DNA from: Bacteriovoracales bacterium
Lineage (GTDB): Bacteria; Bdellovibrionota; Bacteriovoracia; Bacteriovoracales; Bacteriovoracaceae
Length of the DNA stretch: 64,000 bases
Reading direction: 5' to 3'
NCBI GenBank assembly: GCA_028346125.1
Contig: JAOMEV010000001.1
Span: 62,001-126,000 of the forward strand
Shown: positions 26,015 to 34,210 of the stretch, one piece after another
Layout: each line of letters begins with the position of its first letter
How positions within the stretch are numbered: the first letter of the stretch is position 1
The notes under the pieces: generated by a model
The model's input: only the letters and a program-made list of their open reading frames with translations
What the model was told of the DNA's origin: nothing
The model's database searches: none
Position numbers and translations under genes: made by a program

Positions 26015-27199
26015 ATGAACAATAAATTTTTTAATGATATTTTTAGAAGGTATCCAGTTTTAGAAAATGTTAGAGAACCTATCTATAACTCTTTTATTCA
26101 CATGGTTAAAACATTTGAAGGGGGAGGAAAACTATTGGTTTGCGGTAATGGTGGAAGTGCAGCTGATGCCGATCATATAGTAGGGGAATTATTAAAGGGC
26201 TTTATAAGCAAAAGAAAATTAACTAGGAAGCAATTGGAACCTTTTAAAAATAACTTTCCTGGAGAAGAGTCTTTTTTTTACGATAATCTCCAAGGGGGAA
26301 TTCCGGCGATTTCTTTAACATCAAATGGTTCAATTAACACTGCTATTGCCAACGATACAAATCCTGAGTTTATTTTTGCTCAACAAGTTTATGCTTTGGG
26401 TAAGGAGGGAGATACCTTTTTGGGAATTTCAACATCAGGAAACTCCAAAAATGTTGTCCATGCGGCTAAAGTTGCGAAGGCCCTTAATATGAAGACGATT
26501 GCTTTGACGGGAAAGGGGGGAGGACTTCTTAGGGAGCACTGTGATTATACAATAAATGTTGGAGCAAATTTGGTTCATGAAGTTCAAGAATTGCATCTTC
26601 CTGTATATCACGGCCTTTGTGCTGCTTTGGAAGACTACTTTTTTGAAGAATGTGCTGGAGACTTGGGAAGTATGAAAATATCTTCTGGGCCTTTAGAAAA
26701 ATATGGCAAGCAAAAAAATAAGTTAGGTGATGTAGAGCTTATAGTTTTTGACTTTGATGGAGTCTTTACTAATAACAAAGTCATTGTTAACCAAGAAGGA
26801 GTTGAAAGTGTGGTCTGTGATAGGTCAGATGGGCTTCTTTTAAAAGAGATAACTAAACTTAGAATTCCCATGTTCATTTTATCAACGGAAACAAATAAAG
26901 TTGTTAAAGCGAGGGCATCTAAGCTCAATATTGAATGTAAATCTGGATGCAATGACAAAGAATCTTTCCTGAAATCATTTTGTGCGGAGAAAAATATAGA
27001 CCTTGAAAATGTGGTCTATCTAGGTAATGATGTTAACGATTTGAAGGCCATGGAGTCTGTTGGTTTCAGTATTGCACCACAAGATGCTAATCCAGAAATT
27101 AAAAGCATGGCCTCATTTGTTTTAAAATCAAAAGGTGGGGATGGTGCTATTAGAGAATTTTGTGAATTGATTTTAAAAAATAACAAACACTGGAGTTGA
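26015..27199 (+). CDS. Fusion of GmhA-like SIS sugar isomerase and KdsC-like HAD phosphatase
   Basis: 394 aa. Residues 1-225 form a SIS domain with GmhA hallmarks: LLVCGNGGSAADADHIVGEL, ISTSGNSKNV, and the active-site VQELHLPVYHGLC. Residues 240-394 form a C0-type HAD phosphatase like KdsC: VFDFDGVFTNN with the two catalytic Asp, the ILSTETN motif II and YLGNDVNDLKAM motif IV. KdsC-type enzymes dephosphorylate Kdo-8-P or N-acylneuraminate-9-P. It is translationally linked to the following NeuB gene. The fusion joins the step before and the step after an ulosonic-acid-phosphate synthase, suggesting NeuB here acts on a sugar phosphate. Substrate inferred, not known. Confidence 0.88.
   Translation: MNNKFFNDIFRRYPVLENVREPIYNSFIHMVKTFEGGGKLLVCGNGGSAADADHIVGELLKGFISKRKLTRKQLEPFKNNFPGEESFFYDNLQGGIPAISLTSNGSINTAIANDTNPEFIFAQQVYALGKEGDTFLGISTSGNSKNVVHAAKVAKALNMKTIALTGKGGGLLREHCDYTINVGANLVHEVQELHLPVYHGLCAALEDYFFEECAGDLGSMKISSGPLEKYGKQKNKLGDVELIVFDFDGVFTNNKVIVNQEGVESVVCDRSDGLLLKEITKLRIPMFILSTETNKVVKARASKLNIECKSGCNDKESFLKSFCAEKNIDLENVVYLGNDVNDLKAMESVGFSIAPQDANPEIKSMASFVLKSKGGDGAIREFCELILKNNKHWS
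27192..27195 (+). promoter_or_regulatory. Ribosome binding site fixing the second NeuB start
   Basis: GGAG lies 6 bases before the ATG at 27202 and directly abuts the in-frame TTG at 27196. Spacing therefore favours ATG 27202. The site is inside the end of the SIS-KdsC gene, so the two genes are probably coupled. Confidence 0.55.
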
Positions 27200-27201
27200 A
27201 A

Positions 27202-28029
27202 ATGTCTGTTTTTATTATTGCTGAAATTGGAATTAATCATAATGGGGATGTTGATCAGGCGAAAAAGCTTATTGACGTGGCAAGTGTCTCTGGGGCCAAT
27301 GCTGTAAAATTTCAAAAAAGAACTCTGGATATTGTTTATACTAAGGAAGAGCTTGCGAAGGCGAGGAAGCATCCTTATGGAACAACGAACGGTGATTTAA
27401 AAAAGAGACTTGAATTTGACAAAGATGACTACAAAGAAATAGATAGATATTGCAAAGAGAAAAAAATTCATTGGTTTGCTTCGGCCTGGGATCTTGAAAG
27501 CCAAAAATTCTTAAGAGAGTTTGATTGTAAATATAATAAAGTGGCCTCTGCTATGCTTACTGATTTAGACCTTTTAGAATTAATCGCGGAAGAAAAAAGA
27601 CATACATTTATATCAACGGGGATGTCGACGATAGAGGAAATTGAAAGGGCGGTGGCCGTTTTCGAAAAACATAACTGTCCTTATGAGTTGATGCATTGTA
27701 ATAGCACTTACCCTATGCCTGTTGAAGAGGCGAATTTAAGAACGATGGAAACTTTAAGGAAAAAATTTAATTGTGGTGTCGGCTACAGTGGTCATGAGAC
27801 TGGACTTGCTGTGTCTTATGCAGCTGCGGCTTTAGGTGCAACTTCATTAGAAAGGCATATTACCTTAGATAGAGCGATGTTTGGTTCTGATCAATCAGCT
27901 TCTATTGAGCCTATGGGATTTATGCAACTTTGTGGTGCCGTAAGAAATATTGAAAAGTCTTTGGGGGATGGTGTAAAACGAGTTTATTCTGGTGAAGAAG
28001 CCGCAAAGGCAAAATTAAGAAAGCAATAA
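27202..28029 (+). CDS. Short NeuB-family synthase lacking the SAF domain
   Basis: About 275 aa. NeuB barrel motifs are present: FIIAEIGINHNGDVDQAKKL, AVKFQKR, STGMSTIEE, HCNSTYPMP, GYSGHETG and ERHITLDRAM. The protein stops where the SAF (antifreeze-like) domain should begin, about 65 residues shorter than the NeuB at 695-1720. In dimeric NeuB, the SAF domain caps the partner active site over the N-acetyl group, so its loss implies a different acceptor or a separate cap. Following a SIS-KdsC fusion, it may use a phosphorylated aldose (Kdo- or KDN-like chemistry). A perfect hairpin terminator starts within 10 bases after its stop. Confidence 0.88.
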   Translation: MSVFIIAEIGINHNGDVDQAKKLIDVASVSGANAVKFQKRTLDIVYTKEELAKARKHPYGTTNGDLKKRLEFDKDDYKEIDRYCKEKKIHWFASAWDLESQKFLREFDCKYNKVASAMLTDLDLLELIAEEKRHTFISTGMSTIEEIERAVAVFEKHNCPYELMHCNSTYPMPVEEANLRTMETLRKKFNCGVGYSGHETGLAVSYAAAALGATSLERHITLDRAMFGSDQSASIEPMGFMQLCGAVRNIEKSLGDGVKRVYSGEEAAKAKLRKQ

Positions 28030-28031
28030 TA

Positions 28032-28757
28032 TTAGAAGGAAGGAAGTTCTTGAGGGCTTCCTTCCTTTTTTAAAATATATTTTTCCATTAAAACTTCGCA
28101 GAACCTAAGATCGTCTAAGTTATCAATTTCAAACATTTGCCAGAAATCCATAAGAGTCATTCCGATCCTCCCTCCAAGCCGATTGTTTAGAGTTCTCAAA
28201 ATGGAGGGTTTAAATATATAGAAGGAGCCATTTTCTACAAACTGTGGTGAAAAGTCCTGTCTTCTTTTCCTATTTTTGTGATCGTAGTTGATGCTCTCAA
28301 GCTCTCCCTTATTATTTTTTTCCCAGAGAAACATATCATCTATTTTTGAAGCAGAAAAAAGGGAATCATATCTATTTTTAATAAAGTCTGAAATTCCTTT
28401 AGAGAGGTCATTCTTTCCTCTTAAGGGAGAAGTTACTTGCATTGCTACGACGATATCAACTGGGCCAGTTTGCTTCTCAATCATATCGAGAGCATGCTGC
28501 CAAGCTGATTCAGAGGTAGCTTTATCTCCAGAAATGTCATCAGGTCTTTTTATACAATTAGCACCGAACCGGTTGGCCGTTTCCAAAACTTTGGAAGAGT
28601 CTGAAGAGACCCAGACTGAGCTAATTTCTTTGGTTTGAAGAGCTCTCTCCGTTGTCCAAGATAAAAGAGGTCTACCACAAAAATCAACAATATTTTTATC
28701 AGGAATTCCTTTAGAGCCACCTCTTGCAGGGATAATGGCAACAATATTTTTTTTCAT
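28032..28757 (-). CDS. CMP-sugar synthetase (NeuA family), second copy
   Basis: 241 aa from the ATG at 28757, chosen because AAGAGGA precedes it and the protein begins MKKNIVAIIPARGGSKGIPD; a start at 28784 would overlap the upstream methyltransferase end. Motifs: CTP loop PARGGSKGIPDKN, QVTSPLRG and RRQDFSPQFVENGSFY. It should activate an ulosonic acid as its CMP derivative. It converges with the short NeuB gene, with 2 bases between stops, and its last codons contain the terminator hairpin used by the other strand. It is the likely partner of the 26015-28029 genes though on the opposite strand. Confidence 0.9.
   Translation of the reverse strand: MKKNIVAIIPARGGSKGIPDKNIVDFCGRPLLSWTTERALQTKEISSVWVSSDSSKVLETANRFGANCIKRPDDISGDKATSESAWQHALDMIEKQTGPVDIVVAMQVTSPLRGKNDLSKGISDFIKNRYDSLFSASKIDDMFLWEKNNKGELESINYDHKNRKRRQDFSPQFVENGSFYIFKPSILRTLNNRLGGRIGMTLMDFWQMFEIDNLDDLRFCEVLMEKYILKKEGSPQELPSF
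28036..28071 (+). terminator. Rho-independent terminator for the 15200-28029 operon
   Basis: AAGGAAGGAAG (28036-28046) and CTTCCTTCCTT (28057-28067) form a perfect 11-bp stem with a 10-base loop, followed by a run of T to 28071. It ends the plus-strand operon right after the short NeuB gene. It lies wholly inside the 3' coding end of the minus-strand NeuA gene. On the minus strand no T-run follows the stem. Confidence 0.85.
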
Positions 28758-28765
28758 AAATCCTC

Positions 28766-29632
28766 TTAATACTTGATGCCCCAATCATCAAATTTCGAAA
28801 CAACAGAATCATCTTTGAGGAGTGATTTCGCATATCTATTGTAATTTTTCTTTGAATAATTGAAGAGCTCATCAGCTTTATTTTGGGTCACAAAGGTTTC
28901 TTTTTTGCACTCCACAATAAGAGAGGTCAGGGGGTCTCTGTCAAAGCCAGTGATTTTGAAGTTTATTTCATACTTTCCATCAACAAGTCTGTGGATTAGT
29001 CCATGCTTGTTATAGAGCTCATCGTTGAGGTCTTGCCAAACAGGGGGAAGACTATCTATGTGGAGGGGTTCTTTCATTTCTTTTATCGAAGAACCATTAA
29101 AGGGACTTTTGACAATATTGGTAAACCCTAACTTATCAAAGAGAACCCGCATCATTTCAAAATCATACGAATAAAGGTGGGCGTAACCTCCAATAAATTC
29201 ATTAAGCCCTCTGTCAAAAAGAATGGTGTCTTGGCCTGGAGAAACGATAAAGTTCATAAACATACCGCCAAACCCTAGATCCTGCCTAATATTAACGTCT
29301 TCACTTTTAGCGGCCTTAAAAAAATTTTCATCTTTTTCAACATAGGCCTTGGCAATAACCTCAAGATCTGGAGTAAGCATTCTAAATATTCCGCCCGGCC
29401 TTAAGACTCTATTTATTTCCGAAATAACCATCGGTAGCTTGATATGGGGAATATGTTCAAAGACATGAGAGCAAAAAACAATTTCACACGAGTTATCAGG
29501 GAGGTCCATTTTTGAGGCGTCACCGGCAATTTTGTCTCCGGTCGTTTTTTCAATTTTGTGGTCGAGAACATGCCACCCTTCTTTGTACCAAATAGGACTA
29601 GCACCTAAGCATAATTTTATATTTTGACTCAT
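28766..29632 (-). CDS. Class I SAM-dependent methyltransferase (type 11)
   Basis: 288 aa. The protein starts KLCLGASPIWYKEGWHVLDH, an SAM-binding motif variant, followed by KIAGDASKMDLPDNSCEIVF and FCSHVFEHIPH, then EINRVLRPGGIFRMLTPDLE. This is the predicted SAM-dependent methyltransferase type seen in many glycan loci with the substituted first glycine-rich loop. It precedes the CMP-sugar synthetase on the same strand by 8 bases. It probably methylates a sugar hydroxyl or carboxyl in the polymer; acceptor unknown. Confidence 0.82.
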   Translation of the reverse strand: MSQNIKLCLGASPIWYKEGWHVLDHKIEKTTGDKIAGDASKMDLPDNSCEIVFCSHVFEHIPHIKLPMVISEINRVLRPGGIFRMLTPDLEVIAKAYVEKDENFFKAAKSEDVNIRQDLGFGGMFMNFIVSPGQDTILFDRGLNEFIGGYAHLYSYDFEMMRVLFDKLGFTNIVKSPFNGSSIKEMKEPLHIDSLPPVWQDLNDELYNKHGLIHRLVDGKYEINFKITGFDRDPLTSLIVECKKETFVTQNKADELFNYSKKNYNRYAKSLLKDDSVVSKFDDWGIKY

Positions 29633-29696
29633 TTTTATTCCTTAAGGTCTTTTATGAAATTAATTCGATATAAAATCCTATCCCAATAGAAAAAAC

Positions 29697-30662
29697 TTAG
29701 CAAATGGGGTTAGGAACAAATATTTTCTCTAGAAGAACTCTTAGCTCACCACCATCAGCGCATTTTAGAGGGTCAAGCTTTTCGTCTTTTTCTAAAACCT
29801 TTCCTTGGTATATTTCATGAATACTCAAAACTTTGAAGTAATGCTGTTTGGCCAATTTTGAAATTGATTGAGAATTAAAAAAGTAAGTATGGGGAATATC
29901 GGTTTTATAATTTAGAAAATAAGACTCATTGCAATTTGGGACTTCAATAAAAAGAAGCCCCTCATCATTTAAGATGTCATGAAATTTAGAAAGAACGTTA
30001 TGGATATTTGTAACGTGTTCTAAGGAATGGGAAGCTGTAATCAGGTCATATCCACTGGTTACTTCATTTAAATTTGAAAATATGGAATGAACAACCCCTT
30101 TTTCTTTATGAGCATTGCAGAATTTTTTATCAGGTTCGAGAAGGTTGACTTGGATGTTGGGAAGTCTGGCCATCAAATAAGAAATTTCACCATGTCCTGC
30201 ACCAAACTCCAACGTTTTTTTTATGCGATGTTTTAGATCCGGAACAGTATTTGTTATCATTTTTATTTGGTGGGTCGCTCGACAGTTTTCATCTAAATTT
30301 TTTCCAATAATTTCGTAAGATACAGCTTTATTGTCCCAGAAGAGGCCTTGATAATAGCTTTTGAGATCCTGATCACTAGGCATAGGGTGCAGCCAACTTA
30401 AATGGGTTTCAGGACATTTGACAATTTTTTTTCCTTTAAAGATTTTTTCTGAATTTTGGATCTGTTGAAATACTTTGACCTTATTTTTTATTTTTTGAGG
30501 AAGTGGAAAACCTTTAAGGTGGAGTGAAGACAGAAGCTCTTTAAATTTAATTTTAATTTTTGTTCGTCTGGAAAGGTTCTTAACTGTTATGTAATCCGTC
30601 ATTATTTGCGCTTTTGGTAATAACAATGAATGAGGGCTGGTTTCTGTATCAACAGTTTTCAA
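29697..30662 (-). CDS. Class I SAM-dependent methyltransferase (type 12)
   Basis: 321 aa. After an N-terminal region of about 125 residues, a methyltransferase core shows LEFGAGHGEISYLMARL (motif I), NLLEPDKKF, DLITASHSLEHVTN (motif II/acidic) and FIEVPNCNESYF. The N-terminal part resembles the substrate module of C-methyltransferase-like proteins (KCPETHLSWLHPMPSD) but has no cysteine pairs. I kept the TTG at 30662; an ATG at 30602 would remove 20 poorly structured residues and is an alternative. Likely glycan O-methylation. It starts the minus-strand operon in the divergent region 30663-30803. Confidence 0.78.
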   Translation of the reverse strand: MKTVDTETSPHSLLLPKAQIMTDYITVKNLSRRTKIKIKFKELLSSLHLKGFPLPQKIKNKVKVFQQIQNSEKIFKGKKIVKCPETHLSWLHPMPSDQDLKSYYQGLFWDNKAVSYEIIGKNLDENCRATHQIKMITNTVPDLKHRIKKTLEFGAGHGEISYLMARLPNIQVNLLEPDKKFCNAHKEKGVVHSIFSNLNEVTSGYDLITASHSLEHVTNIHNVLSKFHDILNDEGLLFIEVPNCNESYFLNYKTDIPHTYFFNSQSISKLAKQHYFKVLSIHEIYQGKVLEKDEKLDPLKCADGGELRVLLEKIFVPNPIC

Positions 30663-30803
30663 TGAAGGTCCCCTTTATGAAAAAATTAAAATTATTATGG
30701 CCGATTTTATCACGATAATCAAAAAGTCCTTAGGTTGAATTGCCAACAAGGATGGGCAAATGCTAGGCTTTTGGCTTTGTATACCCTATTTAAAGGAATT
30801 TAG

Positions 30804-31778
30804 ATGGAGCGTTTAATTTACTTTAATGGAAAATTTGTTCCAGAAATCGAGGCCAAGGTCTCAATTTTTGACTCTGCCTTAATGTTCGGAGATATGGTCT
30901 TTGAAATGACAAGATCTTTTAATGGCAAGCAATTTAAACTAAGAGAGCATCTTGAGAGACTTTATAAATCGATTAAGTACGTAAGAATCCCTTTGGAAAT
31001 GACAATCGATGAAATGGAAGAAAAATGTCATGAAACAATTAAGGTTAACCAAAAGGCCTTTATGCCACATGATGAGCATCGACTTATGATTAATGTAAGC
31101 CGAGGCCCCTTGTCTATTTACCATGAGATCTTTCCTCAAGCTGAAAGAGGGCCCAATGTTATTATCGCCGATTTTCCCTTAAAGTGGACTGTTGCTGGGA
31201 TGGGGGAATTATATGATAGAGGCATTAATGCTGTGATTCCAAGCCAAAGGGCCATTCCTGCATCTTTGCTTGACCCTAAAATAAAAAATAGAAGCCGGCT
31301 TCATTATCAAATGGCCAATATTGAAGTCTCTAATTGGAAAGGAGATAATAATTGGGCACTCCTCTTGGACCCTGATGGTTATATTGCTGAAGGAACAGGT
31401 GATAATTTTTTTATCGTTAAAGACGGTATCATTATAACCCCAGAAGGAAGAAATATTTTAAGAGGGGTTAGCCGAGATACTATTTTTGAAATTGCTAAAG
31501 AATTAAAACTCCAGTGTATTGAAAAAAATATTGACCCCTACGATGTTTACAACGCAGACGAAGCTTTTATGACGGGGACACCCTTTTCCATTTTACCTGT
31601 GACCGGTCTTAATGGGGAGGTTATAGGTAGTGGAAAAATGGGGCAAATAACTAAAACTCTTATCAAAAAATGGGGGCAAAATGTCGGAGTTGATTTGATC
31701 GAGCAAATCAAATCATTCAACGAAGAAACCCAAGGGACAAACGCTTCAGCTCCATCCCCCTATTCTTTTAAAAAGTGA
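30804..31778 (+). CDS. Class IV (branched-chain type) PLP aminotransferase
   Basis: 324 aa, fold-type IV. Motifs: FDSALMFGDMVFEMTRSF near the N-terminus, the PLP lysine in DPKIKNRSRLHYQMAN, EGTGDNFFIVKDG and the FMTGTPFSILPV cofactor-phosphate loop. The family includes IlvE and D-amino acid aminotransferases that interconvert branched keto acids or D-amino acids. Its presence in a sugar locus, next to a TIM-barrel isomerase and two SDRs, is unusual. It may transaminate a keto acid destined to be an N-acyl substituent, or a sugar-derived keto acid. Substrate unknown. Confidence 0.88.
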   Translation: MERLIYFNGKFVPEIEAKVSIFDSALMFGDMVFEMTRSFNGKQFKLREHLERLYKSIKYVRIPLEMTIDEMEEKCHETIKVNQKAFMPHDEHRLMINVSRGPLSIYHEIFPQAERGPNVIIADFPLKWTVAGMGELYDRGINAVIPSQRAIPASLLDPKIKNRSRLHYQMANIEVSNWKGDNNWALLLDPDGYIAEGTGDNFFIVKDGIIITPEGRNILRGVSRDTIFEIAKELKLQCIEKNIDPYDVYNADEAFMTGTPFSILPVTGLNGEVIGSGKMGQITKTLIKKWGQNVGVDLIEQIKSFNEETQGTNASAPSPYSFKK

Positions 31779-31785
31779 GTTCTAA

Positions 31786-32616
31786 ATGAATAGATTAGGT
31801 TTTATGCAGGGAAGGTTGTCTCCTGTCATCAATGGTAAAATTCAGTGTTTTCCATGGTCAAATTGGAAAGATGAGTTTCCAATTGCTTCAGAGGGTGGTT
31901 TTTACCTTATGGAGTGGACTCTTGATCAGGAAAACCTTTATGAAAACCCATTGATGACTGAAAAAGGTCGTACGCTAATTAAAGGCCTAAAAGAAAAATA
32001 TAATATCAAAATTGAGTCATTAACAGGTGATTGCTTTATGCAATCACCCTTCTATAAAAGTGAAGGGCCCCAAAGAGAAGAACTTTTAAAAGATTTGATA
32101 AATATTTTAAAAAGTTGTGCTTTGGTTAATATTAGGTATGTGGTCATACCGCTTGTTGATAATGGAAGGCCTGAAAATAAAAAGCAAGAAGCTCTTCTGT
32201 TTGAAGCGTTACTGAAATTAAATGAGTTTCTAGATGCAAATGAGATGAGTATTGTTTTTGAGTCAGAACTTCCTCCTCAAGAACTTAAAAACTTTATTAG
32301 AAAGTTTCCTAAGAAAACTTTTGGTATTAATTATGATAGTGGTAATAGTTCTTCCTTGGGCTTTGATCCTGCGGAGGAGTTTGATGCCTATGGAGAAAGA
32401 ATATTAAATATTCATATCAAAGATAGAATTCTTGGTGGGACAACAGTCCCTCTCGGGACAGGGAATACAGACTTTAAAATAGTTTTCAAAAAAATTTCAG
32501 AAATAGATTATAAGGGGAATCTTATTCTTCAAACTGCCAGGGCCGATGACGAAAACCACATAGGTGCTTTAAAAAAATATAAAAAGTTTGTTCACAATAT
32601 TATGGACCGTTTATGA
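31786..32616 (+). CDS. Sugar phosphate isomerase/epimerase-like TIM-barrel protein
   Basis: 276 aa, xylose-isomerase-like (AP endonuclease 2 superfamily). It opens LGFMQGRLSPVINGKIQCFP, a phrase common in homologues from glycan loci. Metal-site segments are visible: VFESELPP, GINYDSGNS, NIHIKDR. The final acidic ligand position reads LILQTAR with Gln where many relatives have Glu. Seven bases after the class IV aminotransferase stop and overlapping the next SDR by 4 bases, so one operon. Likely isomerises or epimerises a small sugar or keto acid; unknown substrate. Confidence 0.8.
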   Translation: MNRLGFMQGRLSPVINGKIQCFPWSNWKDEFPIASEGGFYLMEWTLDQENLYENPLMTEKGRTLIKGLKEKYNIKIESLTGDCFMQSPFYKSEGPQREELLKDLINILKSCALVNIRYVVIPLVDNGRPENKKQEALLFEALLKLNEFLDANEMSIVFESELPPQELKNFIRKFPKKTFGINYDSGNSSSLGFDPAEEFDAYGERILNIHIKDRILGGTTVPLGTGNTDFKIVFKKISEIDYKGNLILQTARADDENHIGALKKYKKFVHNIMDRL

Positions 32617-33365
32617 ATTTGAATTTAGAGGGAAAAACATTTTTCGTATCAGGATCTACACAGGGGATAGGCCTAGGAATTGCGAAAGGACTTCTGGAGG
32701 AAGGGGCCAATGTAATTCTCAATGGTCGAGATCAAGAAAAGTATGAAAGTATAAAAATAAATTTAATAGGAAATCACGAGTTTATCTCTGGAGATGTTTC
32801 TGAGCAGGAAGGTTCCATACGAGTTTTTTCTTTTTTGGAAGAAAAAGAGTCTTTAGATGGACTCGTCTGTAATGTTGGAAGCGGATCTTCTGTGCCACCG
32901 GGCCAAGAGACTCAGAGTGAATGGGAAAGAGTGCTTAAAACAAATTTTTTTAGTGCCACTAACCTTATTGAGAAATGTCTTCCTCTTTTGAAAAAATCTG
33001 GAGGAAATATCATTTGCATTTCTTCTATTTGTGGTCAAGCTGCCTTGGGCGCCCCTTTAACTTATTCGGCTTCAAAAGCTGCGCTCAACTCTTATATTAA
33101 AGGTCTTGCAAGAGTCGTTGGAAAAGATGGGATTCGGGTTAATGCTATTGCTCCTGGAAATATTATTTTCCCGGGGTCTGTTTGGGAAAGAAAAACAAGA
33201 GAAGATAATGTGTCCGTCCAGAAAATGTTAGAGAAAGAAGTCGCCTTAAAAAGACTGGGCGGGCCAGAAGAAATTGCTCATCTTGCTTGCTTTCTCTCTT
33301 CAGCTAAGGCCTCATTTATTACGGGGTCTTTAGTGGTTGCTGATGGTGGACAACTTAGAAGCTAG
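32613..33365 (+). CDS. SDR-family oxidoreductase
   Basis: 250 aa classical SDR. NAD(P)-binding VSGSTQGIGLGIAKGL, catalytic Ser in ICISSICG and Tyr-Lys in TYSASKAALN, C-terminal ITGSLVVADGGQL. The start overlaps the TIM-barrel gene stop (ATGA). With the following SDR it forms a tandem pair in the aminotransferase operon. Probably reduces or oxidises a keto intermediate of a sugar or acyl-group pathway. It resembles FabG-type proteins, but the setting argues against fatty acid synthesis. Confidence 0.85.
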   Translation: MNLNLEGKTFFVSGSTQGIGLGIAKGLLEEGANVILNGRDQEKYESIKINLIGNHEFISGDVSEQEGSIRVFSFLEEKESLDGLVCNVGSGSSVPPGQETQSEWERVLKTNFFSATNLIEKCLPLLKKSGGNIICISSICGQAALGAPLTYSASKAALNSYIKGLARVVGKDGIRVNAIAPGNIIFPGSVWERKTREDNVSVQKMLEKEVALKRLGGPEEIAHLACFLSSAKASFITGSLVVADGGQLRS

Positions 33366-33373
33366 GGGAAATA

Positions 33374-34210
33374 ATGGCCTTTTTACAGAAATTTAATTTA
33401 GAAGAAAAGGTAGGCCTAATTACGGGTGCTGCGGGCCTTTTGGGAAAAGAACATGCCTATGCTTTGGGTGAAGCGGGTGCGACAGTTTATATCACAGATC
33501 TAAACCAAGAGGTTTGTGAGAAGGCATGTGTTGAAATAAAAAAAAATTGCTTAAACCCTAAGTCAGTATATATACCTTTAGTGTTGGATGTGACTCAAGA
33601 AGACTCCGTTAAAAAGGCATTAGGCCATGTGATTGAAACCTCTGGAAAGATAGATATTCTGATCAATAATGCTGCGATCGATCCAAAGATAAAGAATAAT
33701 CAATTAGAAAATACAAGCCGTTTAGAGAACTTTCCCCTTGAGTCTTGGCTTTTTCAAATAAATGTAGGCCTTACGGGAGCATTTTTATGTGCCAAGCACT
33801 TTGGAAATTGGATGGCTGAAAATGGGGGAGGGGTTATTCTTAATATGGCATCTGACCTTTCTGTAATGGCCCCAGATCAGCGGATTTATCAATTGGATGG
33901 TATTGGTGAAAAACAACAGCCTGTTAAACCAGTTACTTATTCCGTCATTAAGTCCGGGTTGGTTGGTTTGACTAAATATCTCTCAACTTATTGGGCCCAT
34001 AAAAATGTAAGGGCCAACGCTATATCTCCTGGAGGCGTTTTTAACCAACAATCGGATGAGTTTGTGAAAAAGCTGACACCTCTTATTCCTTTAGGACGAA
34101 TGGCAAATGCTGATGAGTACAGAGGCTGTATTCAGTTCCTTTGCTCTGATGCTTCAAGTTATGTTAATGGAATCAATTTGCTCGCGGAAGGGGGTCGTTC
34201 TGCTTGGTAA
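33374..34210 (+). CDS. SDR-family oxidoreductase with insertion (PtmA-like)
   Basis: 278 aa. NAD(P) motif ITGAAGLLGKEHA, INNAA, Ser in LNMASDLS and catalytic YSVIK. An insertion of about 15 residues sits between the Ser and Tyr motifs (DQRIYQLDGIGEKQQPVKPV). The C-terminal INLLAEGGRSAW parallels the SDR at 15934-16737. Its last 38 bases overlap the convergent methyltransferase gene, an unusually long coding overlap. RBS GGGGAAAT precedes the ATG. Likely acts with the previous SDR on the same precursor. Confidence 0.85.
   Translation: MAFLQKFNLEEKVGLITGAAGLLGKEHAYALGEAGATVYITDLNQEVCEKACVEIKKNCLNPKSVYIPLVLDVTQEDSVKKALGHVIETSGKIDILINNAAIDPKIKNNQLENTSRLENFPLESWLFQINVGLTGAFLCAKHFGNWMAENGGGVILNMASDLSVMAPDQRIYQLDGIGEKQQPVKPVTYSVIKSGLVGLTKYLSTYWAHKNVRANAISPGGVFNQQSDEFVKKLTPLIPLGRMANADEYRGCIQFLCSDASSYVNGINLLAEGGRSAW

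Noticed and set aside
26015-26700. KdsD-type arabinose-5-phosphate isomerase
   Set aside because: The SIS domain has the GmhA active-site helix (QELH...H) and no CBS domains, so it is not a standard KdsD, although the pathway logic is Kdo-like.
28288-28638. Plus-strand open frame of 116 codons
   Set aside because: Antisense to the second CMP-sugar synthetase, without a ribosome site or domain.
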